A stretch of 64,000 nt of DNA from Firmicutes bacterium UBA6806 (GCA_002452745.1 DKFC01000008.1:1-64000); one strand, 5' to 3'. Positions 1 to 9,173 are shown, counted from the first letter of the stretch. Translations and numbers: made by a program. Notes: a model not told the origin generated them from the letters alone.

Positions 1-53
1 CTATTCAATTTTCAAAGTCCTTTTCGCTTTCGCTCAACTGCGACAGCTATATT

Positions 54-82
54 AGTATATCAGTTTTTCTTTGGTCTGTCAA
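54..82 (-). promoter_or_regulatory. rRNA-type promoter P2, reading out of the left edge
   Basis: On the minus strand there is TTGACA (77-82), a 17-bp spacer and TATACT (54-59), a near-consensus sigma-A promoter. The transcript would begin a few bases further left and contains a boxA-like element, CTTTGAAAATTGAATAG, at positions 1-17. That element resembles the conserved leader of Gram-positive 16S rRNA operons. The rRNA genes themselves are outside the window, so the assignment is an inference. Confidence 0.8.
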
Positions 83-148
83 CACTCTTTTTTTCTTTTT
101 TTGTTTGCTCATTTTAAAGAAGAAGTATTGCCAACAGACAGCTTATTC

Positions 149-177
149 ATAATACTAGACTTCCATATCAAAGTCAA
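149..177 (-). promoter_or_regulatory. rRNA-type promoter P1, upstream of P2
   Basis: The minus strand has TTGACT (172-177), a 17-bp spacer and TATTAT (149-154), followed about 95 bp later by P2. Tandem strong promoters with exact 17-bp spacers before a boxA-like leader are typical of rRNA operons. The A/T-rich stretch between P1 and P2 and upstream (roughly 85-290) holds no gene. Confidence 0.7.
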
Positions 178-290
178 TACTTTTTTTAAACTTTTTATGC
201 TAAGCCCATATTTTATACAGTGACAGCAGATTATATACCCTTCATCACTTGTTTTAAACGCTTCTTTTCAATTACAATTTGTATATCCGA

Positions 291-332
291 AATATAAAAA
301 TCCCATCCAAAATATAACTTACGGATGGGATT
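291..332 (-). terminator. Terminator of the birA-coaX-dusB-lysS operon
   Basis: AATCCCATCC pairs with GGATGGGATT around a loop of about 14 nt, and the minus strand then runs into TTTATATTT. It lies just downstream of the lysS stop codon and separates that operon from the rRNA promoters. Confidence 0.85.
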
Positions 333-365
333 ATACTCTCTTTATTCAATTTCAGTCTTAAATCA

Positions 366-1838
366 TTAATCTCTTATAAGCGGCTTCATTGTAGGGAATA
401 AGATAACGTCTCTAATGGTTGTAGCGTTTGTCAGCAACATGATTAGTCTATCCACCCCAATGCCAAGTCCCCCTGTTGGAGGCAAACCGACTTCTAGTGC
501 ATTTACAAAATCATCGTCCATCATATGTGCTTCATCGTCGCCAGCTTCTCTTTGTTTAAGTTGCTCTTCAAATCTTTCTTTTTGATCAATTGGATCATTG
601 AGCTCAGAAAATGCATTTGCAATTTCCCAAGTGTTTACAAAGGCTTCGAATCTATTTGTAATTTCAGGATTATCAGGATTTCTCTTTGCAAGTGGCGAAA
701 CTTCAACTGGATGATGCAGTACAAATGTTGGTTGCATTAAATCCATCTCGCAGAACTCTTCAAATGCCAAGTTCACGAGATGTCCTTTTTTCATGGTTTT
801 TTCCACTTCAAGATGCAATTGCTCCTTTGCCACTTTTCTAGCTTCTTCATCTGTTTCAAAAGCATAGAAGTTTACACCTGTTTTCTTTTCAACTAAATCA
901 TGCATTGAAACTCTAATCCACGGTGGTTTAAAATCTATCTTAGTGCCTTGGTAGTCTATTTCTGTTGTTCCATGAACTGCTTCGCAGCAATAAGCGACAA
1001 CATTTTCTGTAAGTTCCATCATATATTGATAATCTTCGTATGCTGCATATAACTCAACCGCCGTATATTCAGGATTGTGTTTCATGCTCATACCTTCATT
1101 TCTAAACATTTTACCCATTTCATAAACACGATCAAATCCACCGACAATTAATCTCTTGAGATAGAGTTCATTGGCAATTCTCATGTACATGTCAATATCC
1201 AGCGTGTTATGATGTGTGATAAATGGTTTTGCCGATGCGCCACCAGCAATTGTACTTAAAACAGGTGTATCTACTTCCAAGAAGCCCTCTCTATCAAAGT
1301 AATCTTTCATAGATTTGATAATTTTAGATCTCATAATGAATTTATCTTTAACTTCAGGATTTACGATTAAATCCACATAACGTTGTCTGTATCTAATTTC
1401 AGTATCTTTCAGACCGTGCCATTTTTCTGGTAAAACTTGAAGTGATTTGCTCAGTAAGATAACAGTTGATGCCTTGACAGAAATCTCATCTTTTTGAGTT
1501 TTAAACACGACGCCTTCAACACCAATGATATCACCAATATCATAAGTTTTGAACATATCAAAGCTCTCCTCACCGATGACATCTTTACGAACATATGATT
1601 GTACTCTACCTTCGCTATCTAGTATGTCAATAAAAGAGGTTTTTCCCATATCTCGCTTTGCCATGATACGACCTGCTACTCTAACTGTTTTTCCTTCCAT
1701 TTCTTCAAAGTGCTCAGTTATATCAGTGCTGAAATGAGTTCTGTCATATTTCTCTATCTTAAATGGATCATGTCCCATTTCTCGCAATTTTGCCAATTTT
1801 TCACGTCTAACCCGCAACAGTTCACTCAAATTCTCCAT
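366..1838 (-). CDS. lysS: Lysyl-tRNA synthetase, class II
   Basis: This cytoplasmic enzyme charges tRNA-Lys. The 490-residue protein has the class IIb layout: an N-terminal OB-fold anticodon-binding domain (about residues 50-140, VRVAGRIMAKRDMGK), then the catalytic core. Motif 2 is seen as FRNEGMSMKHNPEYT and motif 3 as GLGIGVDRLIMLL near the C-terminus. I chose the ATG at 1838 because AGGAGG lies 9 bases upstream and family members start close to MENLSELL; a longer frame to 1886 has no such support. It is the last gene of birA-coaX-dusB-lysS, 61 bp after dusB, and is followed by a hairpin terminator. Confidence 0.98.
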   Translation of the reverse strand: MENLSELLRVRREKLAKLREMGHDPFKIEKYDRTHFSTDITEHFEEMEGKTVRVAGRIMAKRDMGKTSFIDILDSEGRVQSYVRKDVIGEESFDMFKTYDIGDIIGVEGVVFKTQKDEISVKASTVILLSKSLQVLPEKWHGLKDTEIRYRQRYVDLIVNPEVKDKFIMRSKIIKSMKDYFDREGFLEVDTPVLSTIAGGASAKPFITHHNTLDIDMYMRIANELYLKRLIVGGFDRVYEMGKMFRNEGMSMKHNPEYTAVELYAAYEDYQYMMELTENVVAYCCEAVHGTTEIDYQGTKIDFKPPWIRVSMHDLVEKKTGVNFYAFETDEEARKVAKEQLHLEVEKTMKKGHLVNLAFEEFCEMDLMQPTFVLHHPVEVSPLAKRNPDNPEITNRFEAFVNTWEIANAFSELNDPIDQKERFEEQLKQREAGDDEAHMMDDDFVNALEVGLPPTGGLGIGVDRLIMLLTNATTIRDVILFPTMKPLIRD

Positions 1839-1899
1839 TTGCCCGTGCCTCCTAAATATTCTTATTTTCAGTCTATTATAGTACATTAAAAAAACAAAG

Positions 1900-2862
1900 T
1901 CAATTTGCGCTAAATGCCTTCATTATAATGCTTTTCATTATTTCAGGGCTCTCAGCTCGATTGATTTCATTTTTATATAAATTAGCATGCATAATGCCTT
2001 TAAAATACCATGCAGCGTGTTTTCTCATTTCAAGTGTTCCAATTTTTTGGCCTTTGTATTTCAATAGCAATTCAAAGTGTTCAAGGGCAATTTTGCACTT
2101 TTCTTCCAGTGTGGGTTCTGCAAGAACTTCCCCTGTTTTCAAATAAGTTGCCACTTCTCTTAAGAGCCACGGATTTCCCTGAACGCCTCTGCCAATCATC
2201 ACACCATCGCAGTTGGTTAATCGTTTCATATTTTGAGCATCTTCCACTGAAAAAATATCACCGTTTCCAATAACGGGTATCTTTACCGTTTCTTTTACCT
2301 TTCTTATGATGTCCCAATCAGCTTGCCCAGTGTACATTTCTTCTCTCGTTCTTCCATGAAGTGCCAGTGCACTTGCGCCGCTTGCCTCAACCATCTTGGC
2401 AAATTCCACAGCATTGACGCTTTGATCATCCCATCCTTTTCTGAACTTCACTGTCACTGGCTTTGTTGAGTTCTTTACAGCTGTCTTTATGATCTCTTCA
2501 GCAACTTTTGGTGTTTTCATCAAAGCCGATCCCTCACCGTTGCTGACGATTTTATGTGCAGGACATCCCATATTGATATCCAGAATATCATGATTATGCT
2601 CGTTTAATATGTCCATAACTGCCAGAAGTTTATCGGAGTCCTTCGTGAAAATTTGAAGTGACATGGGCCGTTCTTCCTCCAATATGGACATAATTGCCTT
2701 TGTTTTCTTATCCTTATAAAAAAGGGCTGAAACGCTTACCATTTCAGTCACCATCAGCCCTACTCCAAATTTCTTGCAGATTAAACGGTATGCTAAGTCT
2801 GTAACACCAGCCATTGGTGCTAAAACAACATCGTTCTCCGTTTGAAATTCACCTATCTTCAT
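1900..2862 (-). CDS. dusB: tRNA-dihydrouridine synthase
   Basis: This FMN- and NADPH-dependent flavoenzyme reduces specific uridines in the tRNA D-loop. The 320-residue protein has the DusB TIM-barrel landmarks: an early APMAGVTD segment, NMGCPAHKI with the catalytic Cys near residue 100, HGRTREEMYTG, and a late IGNGDIFS phosphate-binding motif. It starts 12 bp after coaX and precedes lysS, as in many Firmicutes. The ribosome-binding site is weak (AGTAGG), which fits translational coupling to coaX. Confidence 0.96.
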   Translation of the reverse strand: MKIGEFQTENDVVLAPMAGVTDLAYRLICKKFGVGLMVTEMVSVSALFYKDKKTKAIMSILEEERPMSLQIFTKDSDKLLAVMDILNEHNHDILDINMGCPAHKIVSNGEGSALMKTPKVAEEIIKTAVKNSTKPVTVKFRKGWDDQSVNAVEFAKMVEASGASALALHGRTREEMYTGQADWDIIRKVKETVKIPVIGNGDIFSVEDAQNMKRLTNCDGVMIGRGVQGNPWLLREVATYLKTGEVLAEPTLEEKCKIALEHFELLLKYKGQKIGTLEMRKHAAWYFKGIMHANLYKNEINRAESPEIMKSIIMKAFSAN

Positions 2863-2874
2863 TTATGCCTACTT

Positions 2875-3651
2875 TCACTTCTTGGTTCGATTCATTTGGT
2901 AAATAAAATTAAGCCCTTCCAACGTCAAGAATTTTTCAACCCTGTCGATTGTCTCAGATTCTGTGGAAATAAGCGTAGCAAGGCCACCAGTTGCAATAAC
3001 CTGTATATCACCACCGCCTAATTCTTCCTTCATCTTATTGACGAGATAGTCAACACTACCTACATAACCATATATAATCCCAGCTTGAATACTCTGAGTT
3101 GTGTTCTTGCAAATTACTTTATCCGGTTTAACCAATTCAACGTGTGTCAGCTTAGCGGCTCTCTGGAAAAGAGCGTCAGAAGATATCTTAATCCCTGGGA
3201 GTATCGCACCTCCCAAATACTCGCACTTATCGTTGATGGCACAAAAAGTGGTTGCCGTTCCAAAGTCCACGATGATAATTGGTCCACCAAATCTCTTAAA
3301 CCCAGCAACTGCATTTACAATTCTATCTGCGCCAACTTGTCTTGGATTGTCATATTTTATATTCATCCCCGTTTTAATCCCAGGACCAATGACAATGGCT
3401 TCACAATCACAGTACTTCTGAGCCATATGTTGAAGCGAATACATGACATGGGGCACTACTGACGAAATAATGACATCATCTACTTCCTTAAGTGATAAAT
3501 TTTCATATGCAAAAAGCTGATTCACAAAAATTCCAATTTCATCCGCAGATTTGGCGTTATCTGTGGCCATTCTCCAATAGGTAACCAACTGATCGTCCTT
3601 AAAAACACCCAATACAATATTCGAGTTTCCTACATCAAATGCTAATAACAT
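2875..3651 (-). CDS. coaX: Type III pantothenate kinase
   Basis: This cytoplasmic kinase phosphorylates pantothenate in the first step of coenzyme A synthesis. The 258-residue protein belongs to the ASKHA fold. The phosphate loop is AFDVGNSNIVLGVF at the N-terminus, the pantothenate-binding GADR motif lies in QVGADRIVNAVAGF, and VDFGTATTF supplies the second phosphate motif. I chose the ATG at 3651, preceded by GGGAGG; a TTG 12 bases upstream is in frame but sits on the ribosome-binding site. It starts 18 bp after birA. Confidence 0.96.
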   Translation of the reverse strand: MLLAFDVGNSNIVLGVFKDDQLVTYWRMATDNAKSADEIGIFVNQLFAYENLSLKEVDDVIISSVVPHVMYSLQHMAQKYCDCEAIVIGPGIKTGMNIKYDNPRQVGADRIVNAVAGFKRFGGPIIIVDFGTATTFCAINDKCEYLGGAILPGIKISSDALFQRAAKLTHVELVKPDKVICKNTTQSIQAGIIYGYVGSVDYLVNKMKEELGGGDIQVIATGGLATLISTESETIDRVEKFLTLEGLNFIYQMNRTKK

Positions 3652-3669
3652 GTTTCCTCCCAATTGACT

Positions 3670-4656
3670 CTAGACATAACCATTGATTCCTCTAACGGAC
3701 ACTTCTCCATAATAGATAGCTTCATTTGATCCGTCACTGTTCTTGACGACTAAGTTGCCATCCATGTCTATGTCGAGTGCAAAAGCCCTCTTATGAATAT
3801 TCCCAGATATAATTTCAACTTCTTTATTCAAAGTTATGGATTTCTTCCTATTATATTCAATGACTGGTCTAAAATCATTTTCTTTAACGAATTGATTATA
3901 ATACATTTCAAAATGTTCTACAAACAATTTAATAATTTTTAATCTATTTATCCACGTGTTATTTTGTTCTAAGCTCAACGATGTGGCCTTATCTAGCAAT
4001 TCCGCCTCAAAAATGCGGTTATTAACATTGATGCCAATGCCCAAAACCAGATAATTAATATGATTTAATTCTGCGTTGAGTTCAGTCAAAATCCCACAGA
4101 CTTTTTTACCATTTACGATAATATCATTTGGCCATTTTATCGAGGTGGTTAAACCAGTCTCATCTTCTATTGCCTCACTCACAGCGGCAGCTGCCATCAA
4201 GGTAATTCGAGAAGCCAAGTCAGGTGCAAACTCAGGTTTTAGCAAAAGGCTCATCCAGACGCCAGTCCCCTTTTCAGATGACCAATTTCGTCCTAGCCTT
4301 CCCCGTCCCACGGTCTGTTCATCAGACACAATAAGTGTTTGACTGAAATTACCTTGGTTCCCAATCTGCTTTGCCTTTTGATTGGTCGAATCAATACTGT
4401 CATAAAACTGAATATCCTGAATGAGGTTCGACTGCCTCAGCTCATATTTAAGCTCTACTTCATTCAGCCCCTTTGACTCCGATACCAATTGATACCCTTT
4501 ATTGGTCACAGAGAGAATTTCATACCCCTCATTTCTAAGTGCGTTTATATTTTTCCAAACAGCGGTTCTGGAAACCTTGAGCAATTTGCTAATTTCTTCT
4601 CCAGAAACATATTCGCCTTGTTGGGCCCTAAGTAATTTTATAATTTCTGCTTTCAC
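3670..4656 (-). CDS. birA: Bifunctional biotin-protein ligase / biotin operon repressor
   Basis: BirA makes biotinyl-AMP, attaches biotin to carrier proteins and in many bacteria represses biotin genes. The protein has an N-terminal winged helix (GEYVSGEEISKLLKVSRT), the biotinyl-AMP loop GRGRLGRNWSS, KWPNDI and CGILTE, then a short C-terminal SH3-like domain. I chose the GTG at 4656 (329 residues) because BirA proteins begin with xKAEIxKLL and because a promoter lies inside the longer open frame to 4743. It would biotinylate the carrier protein of the decarboxylase at 8305-8697. Confidence 0.95.
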   Translation of the reverse strand: MKAEIIKLLRAQQGEYVSGEEISKLLKVSRTAVWKNINALRNEGYEILSVTNKGYQLVSESKGLNEVELKYELRQSNLIQDIQFYDSIDSTNQKAKQIGNQGNFSQTLIVSDEQTVGRGRLGRNWSSEKGTGVWMSLLLKPEFAPDLASRITLMAAAAVSEAIEDETGLTTSIKWPNDIIVNGKKVCGILTELNAELNHINYLVLGIGINVNNRIFEAELLDKATSLSLEQNNTWINRLKIIKLFVEHFEMYYNQFVKENDFRPVIEYNRKKSITLNKEVEIISGNIHKRAFALDIDMDGNLVVKNSDGSNEAIYYGEVSVRGINGYV

Positions 4657-4689
4657 AGGATCACTCTTTCTATGTTTATTTTCGTTATT

Positions 4690-4719
4690 ATTATAACACA
4701 AATTGCGGTCCACAATCAA
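4690..4719 (-). promoter_or_regulatory. Promoter of the birA-lysS operon
   Basis: TTGATT (4714-4719), an 18-bp spacer and TATAAT (4690-4695), with an extended -10 (TGT before TATAAT). It ends 33 bp before the birA GTG and supports that start. Confidence 0.6.
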
Positions 4720-4761
4720 AGGACTTCGTCCTCTATCCATCAATTATTTCAAGCCATTGCG

Positions 4762-4795
4762 CAAAAATCCCGCCTCCGAGTTTTCGGAAGCGGGA
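4762..4795 (-). terminator. Terminator of the first chemoreceptor gene
   Basis: A 12-bp stem (arms 4768-4779 and 4784-4795) is followed by TTTTT on the minus strand. The one non-Watson-Crick position is a U-G pair only in the minus-strand RNA, which supports the assigned direction. Confidence 0.9.
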
Positions 4796-4804
4796 CTGTC
4801 CTTT

Positions 4805-6901
4805 TTAGCATTTAAATTGACTGGTCATGAGTTTGATTTCTTCTGAAAGTTCTTTGATTTCCTCAATCATGCCCACTGTCTTATCTGATTTTTCTTTTTG
4901 AAGATTAATGCTCTCTGCCATGTTGTCAGAAGTTGCTGCTGTTTCTCGAATCGTCTCAAGCATATTTTCCATCATCTCATTGATTTGAGCTGAAGCCGCC
5001 GCCTGTTCTTCTGTAACTGCGCTGATTTCATCTACTGATCCTGCTGCCTTTCTGGAATCTTCGAGAATTTCACTTATTTGCGAAACAGTTCTTCCCGATT
5101 CAGAAACCACTTCTTGAAGCATGCCAGATGTGCTTGCAAACATACCAGATGTATCTTTAATATCATATTGAATATCTTTTATAATCTTGGTGATATTCTC
5201 AGCTGATTTATTGGACTGATCTGCCAAGTTTCTGATTTCACCTGCCACAACTGCAAAACCTCTGCCAGCATCGCCCGCTCTAGCAGCTTCTATGGCGGCA
5301 TTCAATGCAAGCAAATTGGTTTGGTTTGCAATTTCCATAATAGTATCTGTTATACTGCCAATATCCACCGCTGATTTTTCCAACGACTTAATTCTCGTCT
5401 CTATGAGTTCATAGGAATCAAAGGTTTCTTGAACTAAAGAAGCCGTATTGTTCATCATTTTTACACCTTCTGAGGCAAAGTCCACATTATTCTTAATGAG
5501 GACATTCAACCGCTCAGTATTTTGTGCTACATTCTCTGAACCTTTGGCCATTTCTTCCACAGCACCAACAACTTTTCTGGAGAGTTTAATATCATCATGA
5601 GCGGTTTCTTTTAGTGCATCTGCATTTTCAATCATTGAATTCATCGCTTCATGCGTCTCTTGTGACGTACTGACCAAGTTTTCCGTTGTCTCATCCAATA
5701 CATTTGTACTTGTTTTAAGTTGCGTTATAATTTCCTTAAAGGCATCAATCATAATCATAAAGGATCTTGCCAAATCGCCAAATTCATCAGCTCTTTTAAA
5801 CGTATTTTCATCCATTTGAACAGTAAAATCTCCGCCAGAAGCTGTCAACGCACTATCTGAAACCTTTTGAAGTGGTGACGTCACATATTTCGAAAGGGCA
5901 ATTGACACTACTAGCCCTAAAATAGCTGCAATAACGAGAATTCCAATAAATAAGGCATTTGCCACCGCCACTTGTTCGTATGCTTTTAAGGTAGGTATTT
6001 GGATTACCATGCCCCAATTAATGCCAAGTAACTGTTGATAGGATGTCAAGTACTTCTCACCCATAAAATCATATTCTGTTGATCCGCTTCTTCCCATGAG
6101 GCTCATTTTAAAAGGATCATAAGTCGAAAAGTTTGTCTCACCAAGCACCTTATAGGAATCTGCGTTAGAATGTGCCACTAAATCGCCCTTAGAGCTAACA
6201 ACAATCGCTTCAAAATGTTCCGGAAGTACAATTTGCTGAACTGCCATGTTGAACTTATCTAGCGAAATATCGCCGATTAAAACGCCATTGACACTGCCGT
6301 TCCTATTGTAGATTGGAAGTGCCTGTTCTATATACTTGCCAGAACCATCTTCATATGTCAGTATGTCTGAATATGTGGTCGTTCCTTTCATGGCCAAATC
6401 AAAGTAACTGCCCTGCATTGGTGTAGTCTTTCCAGTGGTTGAATACACCAGTTGTCCCTTTGCATCATAGACATCTATGCTCGAAAGAAGCTCATATTCT
6501 TCTTGAACATTTGCAAACATTGACTTGACCAAAAGCGGCTGCATGTTTTGAACATAATCTACTTCTGATAAAATCTGCAATACTTTACTGACACTGTTTA
6601 ATCTATTTTGAATTGAAGAATCCAGTGCACTGATAATCATCTCATTGTTTGTATGAATATCTTCTTCAATGTAGGACTTGAACTGATTGAATATAACAAA
6701 TCCCGTCAAAAACACTGGCACAATGATACAAAATACAAGAATAGCTGCCAGTCGCTTTCCGAATTTAGATTGGATAAGATTGAATTTGAGGGTAGTTTTT
6801 CTGCCAGCCCCCTTCTTCTTATCAGACTTCTTCCCCTTGGTTTTACCCTTTTTCTGTGCGTTTTCCGCATTATTCCGTCTACCAATTTTTAGTTTTCCCA
6901 T
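4805..6901 (-). CDS. Methyl-accepting chemotaxis protein with dCache-type sensor
   Basis: This membrane chemoreceptor should signal to CheA/CheW. The 698-residue protein has a lysine-rich cytoplasmic tail of about 45 residues, a first membrane segment (LAAILVFCIIVPVFLTGFVI), and an extracellular region of about 240 residues resembling a double Cache domain. A second membrane segment (ALFIGILVIAAILGLVVSI), a HAMP linker and the signalling hairpin follow; the conserved tip includes IANQTNLLALNAAIEAARAG. The ATG at 6901 has GGAGG 7 bases upstream. It is monocistronic, with its own promoter and terminator. The ligand is unknown. Confidence 0.95.
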   Translation of the reverse strand: MGKLKIGRRNNAENAQKKGKTKGKKSDKKKGAGRKTTLKFNLIQSKFGKRLAAILVFCIIVPVFLTGFVIFNQFKSYIEEDIHTNNEMIISALDSSIQNRLNSVSKVLQILSEVDYVQNMQPLLVKSMFANVQEEYELLSSIDVYDAKGQLVYSTTGKTTPMQGSYFDLAMKGTTTYSDILTYEDGSGKYIEQALPIYNRNGSVNGVLIGDISLDKFNMAVQQIVLPEHFEAIVVSSKGDLVAHSNADSYKVLGETNFSTYDPFKMSLMGRSGSTEYDFMGEKYLTSYQQLLGINWGMVIQIPTLKAYEQVAVANALFIGILVIAAILGLVVSIALSKYVTSPLQKVSDSALTASGGDFTVQMDENTFKRADEFGDLARSFMIMIDAFKEIITQLKTSTNVLDETTENLVSTSQETHEAMNSMIENADALKETAHDDIKLSRKVVGAVEEMAKGSENVAQNTERLNVLIKNNVDFASEGVKMMNNTASLVQETFDSYELIETRIKSLEKSAVDIGSITDTIMEIANQTNLLALNAAIEAARAGDAGRGFAVVAGEIRNLADQSNKSAENITKIIKDIQYDIKDTSGMFASTSGMLQEVVSESGRTVSQISEILEDSRKAAGSVDEISAVTEEQAAASAQINEMMENMLETIRETAATSDNMAESINLQKEKSDKTVGMIEEIKELSEEIKLMTSQFKC

Positions 6902-6938
6902 TAACCACGCCTCCACACATAAAGTTAACCTATTACTA

Positions 6939-6967
6939 ATTATAATTGATTTTATGAGATAATTCAA
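6939..6967 (-). promoter_or_regulatory. Promoter of the first chemoreceptor gene
   Basis: TTGAAT (6962-6967), a 17-bp spacer and TATAAT (6939-6944), about 37 bp before the start codon. It looks like a sigma-A promoter rather than a sigma-D flagellar promoter. Confidence 0.65.
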
Positions 6968-7068
6968 ACAACTGAAGCTATTGTTAAAAAATAAATTATT
7001 TTGTCTTTTTACGTACTTTAATACCCATTTCAGTCCCTCTTCAAGATATTTTTTGACTTTAAGAGATA

Positions 7069-7100
7069 GAAAAAAGAGCTCATGCAAAATGCACGAGCTC
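7069..7100 (-). terminator. Terminator of the decarboxylase operon
   Basis: An 11-bp stem (7076-7086 with 7090-7100) closes a three-base loop, and the minus strand continues with TTTTTTC. A G-U pair exists only in the minus-strand RNA. It lies 28 bp after the stop of the beta subunit gene. Confidence 0.9.
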
Positions 7101-7127
7101 TCAATGATTTTATTAAACGTTTTTGAT

Positions 7128-8270
7128 CTAGAATGCTGAGAACAATGACAGGAGGACACCAGCTGATACAGCTGATCCAATAACCCCTGCAACGTTAGGT
7201 CCCATAGCATGCATCAATAAGAAGTTGCTTGGGTTTTCCTTTTGTCCTACAACTTGCGATACTCTGGCTGCCATAGGAACAGCAGATACCCCTGCAGACC
7301 CTATAAGCGGATTAATTGGTTCTTTGCTCACTGCGTTCATGAGTTTTGCCAAGAGTACACCAGCAGCAGTACCGATTCCGAATGCCACAACTCCAAGTGC
7401 TACAATTGCAAGTGTTTGAAGATTGATAAACGCTTCAGCAGTTGCAGTTGCACCAACTGTTACACCGAGGAAAATCGTTACGATATTCATAAGTGCATTT
7501 TGAGCTGTATCAGAAAGACGGCCAACAACGCCTGACTCTTTAAATAAGTTACCAAGCATCAACATACCAATTAACGCTGCTGCTGGCGGAACGATCATCG
7601 AAACAACTAAAGTTACAAGTATCGGGAATAAGAGTTTTTCAAGTCTCGATACATTTCTAAGCTGATTCATTTTTAAAGTTCTTTCATCTTTAGTTGTAAG
7701 CGCCTTCATGATAGGCGGTTGAATAACTGGTACAAGCGCCATGTAAGAATACGCTGCAACTGCAATCGAACCCATTAAATGAGGTGCCAACTTAGATGAT
7801 AAGAATATAGCTGTAGGGCCGTCAGCACCACCGATAATACCAATTGATGCCGCTTCTGGCGGTGTGAACAATCCCGATGCAATTGCACCTAAGAATGTGA
7901 TAAATATACCAAACTGAGCTGCCGCTCCAAGCAACAAAGACTTAGGATTTGCAATCAATGGACCAAAATCCGTCATCGAACCAACGCCTAAGAAAATAAG
8001 CGGTGGGAAGATTCCCAAATGGTTACCTTGATACAAGTAGTACAAAAGTCCACCTGGTTGATCATGTCCTACCGGCGGTGCCATAAGGCCTGCAAGCGGT
8101 AAGTTTGTCAAGAACATCCCAAATGCAATTGGTACGAGCAACAATGGTTCAAATCCTCTTTTAATAGCAAGGTAAAGCAATATAAAAGAAACGCAGATCA
8201 TTCCTACTTGTCCCAAAGTGATTGCACTAAAGCCTGTACTCATATAAAAATCTTTTAACGTTTGAATCAT
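7128..8270 (-). CDS. mmdB: Sodium-translocating decarboxylase, beta subunit
   Basis: This is the membrane subunit of the biotin-dependent decarboxylase family (oxaloacetate, methylmalonyl-CoA and glutaconyl-CoA decarboxylases). It decarboxylates carboxybiotin and exports sodium. The 380-residue protein has about nine hydrophobic segments and the conserved GGADGPTAIF motif that carries the sodium-binding Asp. The ATG at 8270 has AAAGGAG upstream. It is the last gene of the epimerase-alpha-gamma/delta-carrier-beta operon. The epimerase and mutase neighbours point to methylmalonyl-CoA as substrate; sequence alone does not exclude other family substrates. Confidence 0.93.
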   Translation of the reverse strand: MIQTLKDFYMSTGFSAITLGQVGMICVSFILLYLAIKRGFEPLLLVPIAFGMFLTNLPLAGLMAPPVGHDQPGGLLYYLYQGNHLGIFPPLIFLGVGSMTDFGPLIANPKSLLLGAAAQFGIFITFLGAIASGLFTPPEAASIGIIGGADGPTAIFLSSKLAPHLMGSIAVAAYSYMALVPVIQPPIMKALTTKDERTLKMNQLRNVSRLEKLLFPILVTLVVSMIVPPAAALIGMLMLGNLFKESGVVGRLSDTAQNALMNIVTIFLGVTVGATATAEAFINLQTLAIVALGVVAFGIGTAAGVLLAKLMNAVSKEPINPLIGSAGVSAVPMAARVSQVVGQKENPSNFLLMHAMGPNVAGVIGSAVSAGVLLSLFSAF

Positions 8271-8304
8271 AGTGCATCTCCTTTCAATTAATCATCTTTG
8301 GACA

Positions 8305-8697
8305 TTATCCTAAGACAATTAATACATCCCCTGAATTTACTGATGCACCTTTATTTACACTTACTGAAACGACTTTACCGGCAGCTGGTGCCATGATTTC
8401 ATTTTCCATTTTCATTGCTTCAAGAATTAAAAGAACATCGCCTGAGTTAACTGTATCGCCTACAGCTACTTTGATATCTAATACAGTTCCAGGCATTGGA
8501 GCTGTCACTGTATTTCCGCCTGCTGGCACAGCAGCTGGTGCTGCTTTAGGAGCAGGTGCTGCCGCTTTAGGAGCCGCTGCCGCTGCTGGTGCTGCTGGTC
8601 TTGCAACTGGTCTTGGTGATGGCATGCTTACGCCGCCTACTTCTTCTACATCTACTTCATATGATTTACCGTTTACGGTGATATTAAACTTTTTCAT
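8305..8697 (-). CDS. mmdC: Biotin carboxyl carrier subunit of the decarboxylase
   Basis: This small protein carries carboxybiotin between the carboxyltransferase and the membrane pump. The 130 residues comprise a short N-terminal region, an Ala/Pro-rich flexible linker (about residues 31-60) and a C-terminal biotinyl domain. The biotinylation motif is EAMKM with Lys96. The linker and domain order match methylmalonyl-CoA and glutaconyl-CoA decarboxylase carriers. It starts 32 bp after the gamma/delta subunit gene and is the expected target of BirA. Confidence 0.94.
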   Translation of the reverse strand: MKKFNITVNGKSYEVDVEEVGGVSMPSPRPVARPAAPAAAAAPKAAAPAPKAAPAAVPAGGNTVTAPMPGTVLDIKVAVGDTVNSGDVLLILEAMKMENEIMAPAAGKVVSVSVNKGASVNSGDVLIVLG

Positions 8698-8729
8698 AAC
8701 TTAGAATCCTCCATTAACTATACATTATA

Positions 8730-9134
8730 TTAGAATCTTGAATTCATGACATCGCTTCTACCTGCACGTCCCCACGTAGGTGTCGCATCTTCAACTCTTC
8801 TGATGTTTGTCACAATAATATTGTGCATAGACGTTCCCAATGATGCCGCTATAGCTGCTGTAATAACAGCAACAAGCTCTCCTTCATCTTCTTTAGGTGC
8901 CGCTTCTGCTACAGGTGCTTTAGCCACATCAACTGCTTTTACAGCAGGTTGGCTCTTGCCTTCTAATCCCATTAGAATTTTTGACATCAACGCTGTAATC
9001 GCCCAGATGGTTACTAGTGCCACAAACGTGATCCCCATTCCAAGCAGAATTACATATAATGTCGCCACCATTTTATCGCCTAAGGTCATTTGAGCGAAGG
9101 TTTCAGCATGCTTAAAATTCTCTAAAATTTGCAT
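8730..9134 (-). CDS. mmdD: OadG-family gamma/delta subunit of the sodium-pumping decarboxylase
   Basis: This 134-residue membrane protein tethers the carboxyltransferase to the beta subunit. It has one N-terminal membrane helix (about residues 22-50, with LGMGITFVALVTIWAI), a charged Ala-rich linker and a C-terminal segment, WGRAGRSDVMNSR, typical of methylmalonyl-CoA decarboxylase delta subunits. It sits 39 bp downstream of the alpha subunit gene. No separate small epsilon subunit gene is present. Confidence 0.88.
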   Translation of the reverse strand: MQILENFKHAETFAQMTLGDKMVATLYVILLGMGITFVALVTIWAITALMSKILMGLEGKSQPAVKAVDVAKAPVAEAAPKEDEGELVAVITAAIAASLGTSMHNIIVTNIRRVEDATPTWGRAGRSDVMNSRF

Positions 9135-9173
9135 ATTTTCACCTCTCTTTTTTTAATCAGCCTTTAGCCTAGA

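Noticed and set aside
6902..7060. Sigma-D (flagellar) promoter for the first chemoreceptor
   Set aside because: No TAAA-N15-GCCGATAA-like sequence; a good sigma-A promoter is present instead.
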